A stretch of 9,574 bases of DNA from RUG14199 sp045535205 (GTDB lineage Bacteria; Bacillota; Clostridia; Oscillospirales; CAG-272). Shown piece by piece: positions 1-5,164 of the stretch; the stretch's first letter is position 1; every line of letters starts with the position of its first letter. A program made the translations under genes and the position numbers. Location: contig JAZSLF010000108.1 of the NCBI GenBank assembly GCA_045535205.1, forward strand, positions 1 to 9,574, given 5' to 3'. Under the pieces are notes generated by a model, which saw only the letters and a program-made list of their open reading frames with translations, was not told the origin of the DNA and made no database searches.

Positions 1-1
1 C

Positions 2-163
2 GTACTTCTTATCAGAAAGTATATTGCGGGTATAATTATCGACAATGGATTAAATGCTGATGCGGCAGATGTAAACGGTGACGGCAGAGTTACTATTACC
101 GATGTTCTTCTTGTCAGAAAATACATCGCAGGTATCATCACTGAGTTTCCTGCAAAGAAGTAG
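2..163 (+). CDS. C-terminal fragment of a type I dockerin-containing protein
   Basis: An open frame enters from the left edge and stops at TAG (161-163), giving 53 residues. They contain a complete second dockerin repeat and the end of the first. The calcium-loop segment DVNGDGRVTITD (residues 23-34) has the EF-hand-like acidic/Asn pattern (D23, N25, D27, T31, D34). The helix after it, VLLVRKYIAGII (35-46), nearly duplicates VLLIRKYIAGII at residues 1-12, which is the hallmark of the two-fold dockerin duplication. Dockerins attach secreted enzymes or adhesins to cohesins on scaffoldins or other surface proteins, so the missing upstream part is probably an extracellular, multidomain, signal-peptide-bearing protein, often a glycoside hydrolase. 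The catalytic part is outside the window, so substrate cannot be inferred. The tail after the domain (TEFPAKK) is short, so the dockerin is C-terminal. The family call is secure; the parent protein is unknown. Confidence 0.88.
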   Translation, partial: VLLIRKYIAGIIIDNGLNADAADVNGDGRVTITDVLLVRKYIAGIITEFPAKK

Positions 164-169
164 GATTAC

Positions 170-202
170 TTGGGGGAAACTTTTGAAAAAAGTTTCCCCC
201 AA
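170..202 (+). terminator. Rho-independent terminator after the dockerin gene
   Basis: A perfect 15-bp inverted repeat (TTGGGGGAAACTTTT / AAAAGTTTCCCCCAA) with a 3-base GAA loop begins 6 bases after the TAG stop of the dockerin gene. It is followed by ACCCCTTTTT. The A/T-rich loop-proximal half and the run of five G:C pairs make a very stable hairpin. The U-tract is a few bases downstream rather than immediately adjacent. From its position it terminates the + strand dockerin transcript. Being nearly symmetric, it could also stop transcripts that run past 363 from the opposite direction. Confidence 0.8.
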
Positions 203-254
203 ACCCCTTTTTAAACTTTAAAACGGGTTATGGAAAACTAAAATATATTATACC

Positions 255-306
255 AACGGCGGTATGAAGGACTTACATGTTTTTTGTAAATCTTCATACC
301 GCCGTT
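255..306. repeat. Long inverted repeat (hairpin) in the convergent intergenic region
   Basis: The arms AACGGCGGTATGAAG (255-269) and CTTCATACCGCCGTT (292-306) are perfect reverse complements over 15 bp. Inside them a second short stem, TTACA/TGTAA (273-277 / 285-289), closes a 7-base T-rich loop. There is no immediate U-tract on the + strand (TTTTTTT appears only about 13 bases later), so it is not a textbook terminator. It could be a third transcription barrier between convergent genes, a protein-binding palindrome, or a dispersed repeat of the genome. No coding frame covers it. The structure is directly visible; its role is inferred. Confidence 0.6.
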
Positions 307-362
307 AAGAGTAGAATATGTTTTTTTGAAAATCCTTGAACCGCCAAAAAAGTTTTTGGGGT

Positions 363-433
363 ATGGGGACTTTTTTCATGAGGGGTCCTCAAATGTTCTT
401 ATGAACATTTGGGGTTCACGAGAAAGTCCCCAT
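363..433 (-). terminator. Large bipartite hairpin terminator after the DHHW gene
   Basis: Read on the minus strand, this hairpin starts 13 bases after the stop codon of the DHHW-family gene. The outer arms are ATGGGGACTTT (363-373) and AAAGTCCCCAT (423-433), and the apical arms are CAAATGTTC and GAACATTTG (390-398 / 403-411). Partly paired internal segments lie between them. On the minus strand the 3' outer arm is preceded by AAAAAA and followed by ACCCCAAAAACTTTTTT, which gives a U-rich stretch about 10 bases downstream. It resembles the G-run/A-T-run hairpin at 170-202 in composition and may belong to the same genomic hairpin family. Most likely it ends the minus-strand operon. Confidence 0.65.
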
Positions 434-446
434 GTTTAATTTTCCC

Positions 447-1544
447 TTACTTAATCGTCTCGCTATTGTTAAGCACCATAGTGCTGTAAATAAAGAGCAC
501 GTCTGCATTTTCAAAGTTTACGAACCGCTTTACAATATCGGGCTGAATGTATCTTATATCTATAAGAACTATTTCGCTGTAGCCTTCGATCATAAGAGGA
601 GCAAGGCTTGAGGAGAAAGAGTCTCTGAACATGATAAGTTTTTTGCCATCGGTGTTTTCGGGGTTTTCAACGGTCACAAGGGAGAGAGGGCCCGCAAGGA
701 ACATTTCGTAAGGGTCCTTGCCGTACGCCTTGTCCATATCATAAACGAATGAGTCACAGCTGTTCTGATAGTCAAATACCTTGCAGCCGTCAAGAGTCGG
801 GCTTGTCAGATACTTTATTGTGTCGGGCTTTACGGGCAGAGCTACCTGCCCTCTGTAAACACCGTAAAAATCATTGTCAAGGATGTTTTCCGTAAAGTTA
901 TTTCCCGAAACAGTACCCATGGCAGAGCAAAGTCTGTCGGCAACGTCAGTAATATTTTCCTGCTTCCAATGAGTGTCGGTTCTGTAAAAGTCTTCGAGTG
1001 ATAAAAGATCCGAAATCTTAATATACTCTGCAAAATCAATTCTCTCAACGAATGAATCTTCAAAAGCTTCATAGTCCATTGAAAGATGTCCGCTGTCTGA
1101 TGCCATAAAAGCATTTTTGTCGGGAATTAATGAAAAATATACCTTGTTTGAGTCTGTCAAAAGATTATCGTATACGTACTTGAAACGGGAAGCCGCATAG
1201 TCGAGAGAGCCTTCGTTCATGGGATATTCCACAGAGGATATATATCCGTCGTGAATATATATTCCGTTGTTGTCACCTCTGTTGAAAACGCCGAGAGCAC
1301 AGTAAGCCTTTATAGTTCTGAAAGCATCTCGGAAAGGGAAGTTGTCGGTGGAATACTTTTCAAATTCACTCATGAATTTGCCGCTGAAAATGTTTTCTAC
1401 AGTAATTTCGGGCATTTTAGCAAGATGTCTGCGTTCGCTGTCGGAGTATTCTTCCTTGGGAAGAAACAGACAGAGAAGAGCGAAAATGAAAATGAAAAGG
1501 GCAAGGGAGATACATATAACTGTATTTTTTATTTTGTTATTCAT
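447..1544 (-). CDS. DHHW-family (AlgJ/AlgX-like) membrane-anchored SGNH-type protein
   Basis: This 365-residue protein has one N-terminal membrane anchor (about residues 8-28, strongly hydrophobic) and a long extracytoplasmic domain. It carries the motifs of the DHHW family, relatives of the alginate O-acetylation proteins AlgJ/AlgX: NFPFRDAFR (68-76), YRTDTHW (187-193) with D190 and H192 as the expected catalytic Asp/His, and MFRDSFSSSLAP (305-316) with S309 as the expected nucleophile. Family knowledge says these proteins take an acyl group delivered across the membrane by an MBOAT partner and place it on an exported glycan; here the MBOAT gene lies 14 bp upstream on the same strand. The ATG start is supported by AAGCGGAGG ending 7 bases upstream, overlapping the end of the MBOAT gene, so translation is probably coupled. 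The glycan acceptor is unknown. Family confidence is high; the exact reaction is inferred. Confidence 0.85.
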   Translation of the reverse strand: MNNKIKNTVICISLALFIFIFALLCLFLPKEEYSDSERRHLAKMPEITVENIFSGKFMSEFEKYSTDNFPFRDAFRTIKAYCALGVFNRGDNNGIYIHDGYISSVEYPMNEGSLDYAASRFKYVYDNLLTDSNKVYFSLIPDKNAFMASDSGHLSMDYEAFEDSFVERIDFAEYIKISDLLSLEDFYRTDTHWKQENITDVADRLCSAMGTVSGNNFTENILDNDFYGVYRGQVALPVKPDTIKYLTSPTLDGCKVFDYQNSCDSFVYDMDKAYGKDPYEMFLAGPLSLVTVENPENTDGKKLIMFRDSFSSSLAPLMIEGYSEIVLIDIRYIQPDIVKRFVNFENADVLFIYSTMVLNNSETIK

Positions 1545-1558
1545 AAAAGTACCTCCGC

Positions 1559-2956
1559 TTAGAATCTGAAATAAAGGAAAGGATTGAAGGAGCCGTCAAC
1601 AAGATATGCAGTCATAACGGCGAGAAGAGCTAAAAGGAAAACGGGCTCACAAACTGTAAGAACAGCCTTTAAAGGCTTAATGTCCCACATCTTCAAAAAT
1701 ACCTTTTTGACTATAGGTGTTGCTCCTGCAATACCGATTATAAGAAGCACGCCGTAGTCCTTGAGACAGTAAAGAGCTTCTGCCGAAACAAGAGGGATTT
1801 GACCTGCACCGAAAAGACCGCCAATATCCGAGAAAGCAACAGACATATCGGGAGCATTGAAGATAACAAAGCTTATAAGGACTGTAATAAGTACGTAAAC
1901 GTGGGAGAGTCCTTTAAGCTTTTTGAGAAGCTTTCCCAGCCAAAGCTTTTCTATCGTGAGGAATACTGCAAAGTAAAGCCCCCAGATAATGAAGTTCCAT
2001 GAAGCACCGTGCCAGAAGCCCGTCAGCATCCATACAACAAGAATGTTGAAAAGGTGTCTCGGTATATTTACTCTGTTACCGCCCATCGGAATATAAACGT
2101 AATCTCTGAACCATGAGCCGAGGGACATGTGCCAACGGCGCCAGAATTCCGAAACACTTGCGGAAATGTAAGGATAGTTGAAGTTTTCGAGAAAATCAAA
2201 AGCGAATATTTTACCGAGACCGATAGCCATATCGCTGTAGCCCGAAAAATCAAAATAAACGTGAAGCGCATAAGCTATGGCGTAAAGCCAGAAGAAAAGA
2301 ACTGATTTTTCGCCTGATGCTCTGAATACATCGCAAAGCTCACCGAGCTGATTTGCAATAAGTATTTTTTTGCCGAGACCTAAAATGAAACGGCGTGCAC
2401 CTTCTCCTGCCTTCTGAAAGCTGTGTTCTCTTGAAACAAGCTGCTTTGCAATATCGGAATATCTGACAATGGGACCTGCAATAAGCTGAGGAAACATGGC
2501 AACGTAAGCCGCAAGGGTTATTATGTTTTTCTGTGCAGGCTCACCTCTGAAAACGTCAACAGTATAGCTTATTATCTGGAACGTATAAAAGCTTATTCCC
2601 ACGGGAAGTGCAATTCTCAGAAGAGCTATATCGGTACCGAAGGCTCTGTTGAAATTTTCAATAAAGAAGTCCGTATACTTGAAGTACAAAAGGAAGGAAA
2701 GGCTTATGGCAACGGAAATGAAGGTCAGCACTTTTCCTGCCATACGGCTTTTGTATTTTTCTATAAGAAGTCCGAAAACGTAAGCGGCAAGAATTGTTCC
2801 CGCCATAAGAAATACGTATTTCGGTTCACCCCAACCGTAGAAAAACAGACTTGATAAAAGAAGTGCTGTATTTTTCAGCTTTTTCGGTACTGCAAAATAC
2901 AAGATCAGTACGGCAGGAAGGAAATAGTATAAAAACGGAATACTTGAAAAAAGCAT
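1559..2956 (-). CDS. MBOAT-family membrane O-acyltransferase (AlgI/DltB-like)
   Basis: This 465-residue polytopic membrane protein has hydrophobic segments throughout. It shows the core MBOAT signature: YFDFSGYSDMAIG (234-246), FWRRWHMSLGSWFRDYVYIP (271-290) and, with the conserved histidine at H316, TGFWHGASWNFIIWG (312-326). Length and motif order fit the AlgI/PatA-type subgroup, which moves an acyl group (usually acetyl, from acetyl-CoA) from the cytoplasm to extracellular polysaccharide. The DHHW-family partner immediately downstream makes the pair diagnostic of exopolysaccharide or cell-wall glycan O-acylation. The start is chosen at ATG 2954-2956, with GAGAGG about 9 bases upstream. Only 64 bp separate it from the lipoprotein gene, and a hairpin fills part of that gap, so its transcription probably depends on read-through. 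No damage is seen. Confidence 0.92.
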   Translation of the reverse strand: MLFSSIPFLYYFLPAVLILYFAVPKKLKNTALLLSSLFFYGWGEPKYVFLMAGTILAAYVFGLLIEKYKSRMAGKVLTFISVAISLSFLLYFKYTDFFIENFNRAFGTDIALLRIALPVGISFYTFQIISYTVDVFRGEPAQKNIITLAAYVAMFPQLIAGPIVRYSDIAKQLVSREHSFQKAGEGARRFILGLGKKILIANQLGELCDVFRASGEKSVLFFWLYAIAYALHVYFDFSGYSDMAIGLGKIFAFDFLENFNYPYISASVSEFWRRWHMSLGSWFRDYVYIPMGGNRVNIPRHLFNILVVWMLTGFWHGASWNFIIWGLYFAVFLTIEKLWLGKLLKKLKGLSHVYVLITVLISFVIFNAPDMSVAFSDIGGLFGAGQIPLVSAEALYCLKDYGVLLIIGIAGATPIVKKVFLKMWDIKPLKAVLTVCEPVFLLALLAVMTAYLVDGSFNPFLYFRF

Positions 2957-2984
2957 TTGTTTTTCCTCTCAAAAAATAGGTGAA

Positions 2985-3009
2985 GGGTGCGAGGCTTTAC
3001 CTCGCACCC
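2985..3009 (-). terminator. Hairpin between lipoprotein and MBOAT genes (possible partial terminator)
   Basis: The inverted repeat GGGTGCGAGG / CCTCGCACCC is a perfect 10-bp, GC-rich stem with a 5-base loop, 11 bases after the lipoprotein stop codon on the minus strand. The minus-strand sequence after the stem is TTCACCTATTTTTTG, so the U-run begins about 8 bases downstream. That is weaker than a canonical terminator. Only 28 bp lie between the hairpin and the MBOAT start. A complete separate promoter hardly fits there, so the hairpin may act as an attenuating intra-operon terminator or an mRNA-stabilising 3' end for the lipoprotein message. Confidence 0.6.
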
Positions 3010-3020
3010 CGTAGTGTAAA

Positions 3021-3716
3021 TTACTCTGTGATCTCTTCTTCAAAAATAACCTCTGCACCTTCAAGTGTGAGAGCTGCTGTCTTGAAGTTATCTGTGTTCT
3101 GCTTTGTACCGAAGGCTGTGATTACATAGCCGTCATACTTGATAGCCATGAGAACTTCGGGCCTGCCGCACATCCACTGTCTGTCAGCAAGGTTAGCCTT
3201 GATTGCGTTTGCGAAAGTATCAGCGTCAGTACCTTCTGTGAGGTGGTAAGCCGCGCCTGTGAATGTGTTACCGTTCATCATGTGAACGAGAGATGCTGCA
3301 TCGTCAATGTTAGCAGCTTCAGAAGCGGGAAGACCGAGAGCGACGTCCATATCTTCTGTGAGAGTGATGTCGTACTTACCGGGAGCATCCATTGTTGCGT
3401 TGTTCATGTCACCGCCTGCGATAGCGAACTTCTGATCTTCGGGGAAAGCTGCCCAGATGTCAGCAAGAACCTTGGCTGCACCTTCGGCCTCAACTGCTTC
3501 ACCTTCGCCGTCAAGCTCGGGAGCACCTGCAAAATCGCCTGTGTTTTCTGCTACATTTTCGTCTTCAACGTTTTCGAGCTCACCTGCAACATCGTTGCTG
3601 TCTGCGGGAATGTTTTCGTCAGCTGCGGGATCGTCTGTGTTTTCGGGAGTCTTTGCACATGCTGCAAGTGCAAATACCATAATAGCTGCCATAAGAAGTG
3701 CGATAATCTTTTTCAT
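3021..3716 (-). CDS. Acidic lipoprotein of unknown function
   Basis: A 231-residue predicted lipoprotein. K2-K3 is followed by a hydrophobic stretch and a clear lipobox L17-A18-A19-C20, so the mature protein would be anchored by C20 to the outer face of the membrane. Residues 21 to about 82 are a low-complexity linker rich in Asp, Glu, Ala and Asn. The folded part (about 83-231) is not one I recognise with certainty. Its ending, with a residue-rich helix (DTFANAIKANLADRQW) then a short strand pair (VLMAIKYDGYVITAFG), loosely recalls the DUF4358 type of clostridial lipoprotein, a weak resemblance only. The ATG is preceded by AGGAGA (SD), 7 bases away. It lies 65 bp after the anti-sigma-position gene and 64 bp before the MBOAT gene, on the same strand. 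Function is unknown; an envelope sensor or structural role is only a guess from context. Confidence 0.8.
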   Translation of the reverse strand: MKKIIALLMAAIMVFALAACAKTPENTDDPAADENIPADSNDVAGELENVEDENVAENTGDFAGAPELDGEGEAVEAEGAAKVLADIWAAFPEDQKFAIAGGDMNNATMDAPGKYDITLTEDMDVALGLPASEAANIDDAASLVHMMNGNTFTGAAYHLTEGTDADTFANAIKANLADRQWMCGRPEVLMAIKYDGYVITAFGTKQNTDNFKTAALTLEGAEVIFEEEITE

Positions 3717-3747
3717 TTTTGTTCTCCTGTTTTTTAAAAATATTTTT

Positions 3748-3763
3748 TCCGATATGTATCGGA
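3748..3763. repeat. Short palindrome between the anti-sigma-position gene and the lipoprotein gene
   Basis: TCCGATA (3748-3754) and TATCGGA (3757-3763) form a perfect 7-bp inverted repeat around TG. On the minus strand it lies 18 bases after the TGA stop of the upstream gene and is followed by AAAAAATATTTTT. It could be a weak terminator, an operator, or part of a promoter for the lipoprotein gene. No convincing -35/-10 pair was found in this 65-bp gap. The symmetry is visible; the role is open. Confidence 0.35.
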
Positions 3764-3781
3764 GCTTAACTTGATTTGTTT

Positions 3782-4351
3782 TCAGTCACTCAGGCAAATG
3801 TAATATTCACCGTTCTCAAAAGTCAATAAATAAACGTAGGTCTCGCCGTTTGCTTCCACCGAAAGTGCGGATCCGGTATTATCAATTCCGGAAATATCCC
3901 AGCGTACAAGTGCATCTTCGGACAGAGTTATATCCGTTACAACGGAGACAAGCTCTTCGGTCTTTGCATTAAAAACGTATAGTGTCCCGTCGGAAACGGA
4001 CACCTTACTTTTACCGCCAAGGGAAAGCTCAAAGGGAATGCCGCTGTAATTTATACTTCTCATTCCGAATGAGGCGGGAGCTGTCTCACCGATCGTAAGA
4101 GCAACGGGAGTTTCTCCTATGACCGTGTCACCGTAGGTCAGGTTCACATCGGTTTTGCCTGTTCTGAGTGCGAGAGTCAGAACGACGGCTATAAGAAAGC
4201 AAGCGGCAATACCGGAAGAAACGGTACGGAGAAGATTTTTTCTCATTGAAGCCTTTTGAGGCTTCTGCACCGTGTCGAGACAGTCAAGTCTCGTTTTCAA
4301 TGAACTCGGTGCTTTAACACTTAGGTAGCTGTCAATTATATTTTTGTCCAA
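3782..4351 (-). CDS. Single-pass membrane protein, putative anti-sigma factor
   Basis: A 189-residue protein with a soluble N-terminus (about 1-43), one membrane segment (about 44-62, GIAACFLIAVVLTLALR) and a C-terminal domain of beta-rich character outside the membrane. It starts at TTG (4349-4351), three bases after the TGA of the sigma gene. AAGGAGG, embedded in the last codons of the sigma gene, lies about 11 bases upstream of that TTG, so the two are translationally coupled. Position and topology fit an anti-sigma factor that holds the ECF sigma at the membrane. However, the N-terminal part is short and has no zinc-binding HxxxCxxC motif, so this is inference from context rather than family recognition. 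An alternative is a membrane co-regulator or a DUF-type protein commonly paired with ECF factors in Clostridia. The gene is intact. Confidence 0.6.
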   Translation of the reverse strand: MDKNIIDSYLSVKAPSSLKTRLDCLDTVQKPQKASMRKNLLRTVSSGIAACFLIAVVLTLALRTGKTDVNLTYGDTVIGETPVALTIGETAPASFGMRSINYSGIPFELSLGGKSKVSVSDGTLYVFNAKTEELVSVVTDITLSEDALVRWDISGIDNTGSALSVEANGETYVYLLTFENGEYYICLSD

Positions 4352-4354
4352 GAC

Positions 4355-4882
4355 TCAAAGGCCCTCCTTTTCCAGTATTTCCCGGAGCATAAGCCTGCCT
4401 CTTGAAAGTCTCATTTTTACCGCAGAGAGAGAAAGCCTCAGTATTTCCGCCGTTTCCTCCACAGAATATCCCTCAAGATAGTGAAGCTCAACAGCAGCTC
4501 TGTATTTATCCGGTAATTTACGAAGTGCTTCGATGACCGGATTTTCTTCTTCCTTTTCTGCCGCAGTATCGCCTATTTCATCAAGTGCGGCATGAGAGCG
4601 AACGGAGTTTTTTCTCAATATATCACGGCATTTGTTTATCGTTGCCCGAATAAACCAAGCCTTTCTGTGTTCTTCATTAAGAAAAAGAATTTTACCTCTC
4701 AGTACCGTGGCAAACACGTCATGAACCGCATCCTCTGCATCCTCTTTTGAGGAGGAATGTGAGAGTGCAAGGCGAAAAAGCATATCTGAATATTTTTCAT
4801 AAATATCTTCAAGCTCAACGCTTGCCGTTTCGGGAACATGAGCTGAAATGAAGCTGTTTTTTTTGCTTTTTTTGAGTTCCAA
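4355..4882 (-). CDS. ECF-type RNA polymerase sigma factor
   Basis: A 175-residue sigma-70-family protein with only regions 2 and 4, as in the ECF group. Region 2 runs from about residue 27 to 93 and includes DAEDAVHDVFATVL (48-61) and the KAWFIRATINKCRDILR stretch that contacts promoter DNA. Region 4 runs from about 118 to 172, with ALRKLPDKYRAAVELHYLEG followed by the helix-turn-helix SVEETAEILRLSLSAVKMRLSRGR. I place the start at TTG 4880-4882, because a perfect AGGAGG (4891-4896) sits 8 bases upstream in the leader and no ATG lies in frame before the conserved region. The longer GTG start at 4930 would add 16 residues that include the SD sequence and have no SD of their own. The last codons hold the SD of the next gene, its probable membrane-bound partner. 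Target promoters cannot be deduced here. Confidence 0.88.
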   Translation of the reverse strand: MELKKSKKNSFISAHVPETASVELEDIYEKYSDMLFRLALSHSSSKEDAEDAVHDVFATVLRGKILFLNEEHRKAWFIRATINKCRDILRKNSVRSHAALDEIGDTAAEKEEENPVIEALRKLPDKYRAAVELHYLEGYSVEETAEILRLSLSAVKMRLSRGRLMLREILEKEGL

Positions 4883-4890
4883 GCTTATTG

Positions 4891-4896
4891 CCTCCT
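4891..4896 (-). promoter_or_regulatory. Shine-Dalgarno that fixes the sigma-factor TTG start
   Basis: The minus strand reads AGGAGG, full anti-SD complementarity, 8 bases before TTG at 4880-4882. This is the only good ribosome binding site near the 5' end of the sigma gene. It favours the TTG start over the upstream in-frame GTG at 4930, which lies in an AT-only context. Confidence 0.7.
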
Positions 4897-4988
4897 GTAA
4901 AGAATACGAATGACGTGTGCATAAGGTCACATATTTTTTTGAAAAAATAAAAAAATTTTAAATGCATTTTACGTATCATTTTAATAAA

Positions 4989-5017
4989 AGATTAGCACAT
5001 TAAGAGATAAATGTCAA
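4989..5017 (-). promoter_or_regulatory. Sigma-A-like promoter of the sigma-factor operon
   Basis: On the minus strand, TTGACA (5012-5017) is separated by exactly 17 bases from TAATCT (4989-4994). The TGC just before the -10 element (4995-4997) makes an extended -10. The -35 is a perfect consensus and the -10 is weak, which the TG extension can offset. Expected transcription start is near 4982, giving a leader of about 100 bases to the TTG start at 4882. No ECF-type self-promoter was recognised, so the operon seems to be read by the housekeeping sigma factor, at least in part. Confidence 0.6.
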
Positions 5018-5085
5018 CGGTAATATTAAAATGAAAAAGAGTGCTTTTGTTGTATTAATTATTCAGTATTATGTCATTTGTGTGC

Positions 5086-5114
5086 TTGACAATTACGATA
5101 TAATGTTGTAAAAT
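5086..5114 (+). promoter_or_regulatory. Sigma-A-like promoter of the NahK-like gene
   Basis: TTGACA (5086-5091) and TAAAAT (5109-5114) are 17 bases apart, a near-consensus housekeeping promoter. A perfect TATAAT at 5099-5104 lies inside the spacer and could serve a second, weaker promoter with a poor -35. The predicted start near 5121 leaves a leader of about 44 bases that holds a small GTACC/GGTAC inverted repeat (5130-5134 / 5143-5147) just before the GGAGG ribosome binding site. It is the best promoter on this strand and probably drives the kinase gene and at least some of the genes after it. Confidence 0.7.
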
Positions 5115-5164
5115 AAAATGAATATTTATGTACCGTATTGATGGTACTTATTTGGAGGATTATT

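Noticed and set aside
3243..3774. Plus-strand open frames rich in Cys/Val or Ser/Ala opposite the lipoprotein gene
   Set aside because: They are shadows of the acidic low-complexity lipoprotein; composition is biased and there is no start signal.
4883..4930. GTG start extending the sigma factor by 16 residues
   Set aside because: No SD before it, and the extension contains the strong AGGAGG that serves TTG 4880-4882.
5099..5104. Perfect TATAAT as the -10 partner of TTGACA at 5086
   Set aside because: The spacing is only 7 bp; TAAAAT at 5109-5114 gives the correct 17 bp. TATAAT may still serve a second promoter with a poor -35.
5138..5164. Upstream ATG extending the NahK-like protein by nine residues
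   Set aside because: The GGAGG site lies inside that extension and at ideal distance from ATG 5165; the added residues are hydrophobic and absent from the family as I know it.
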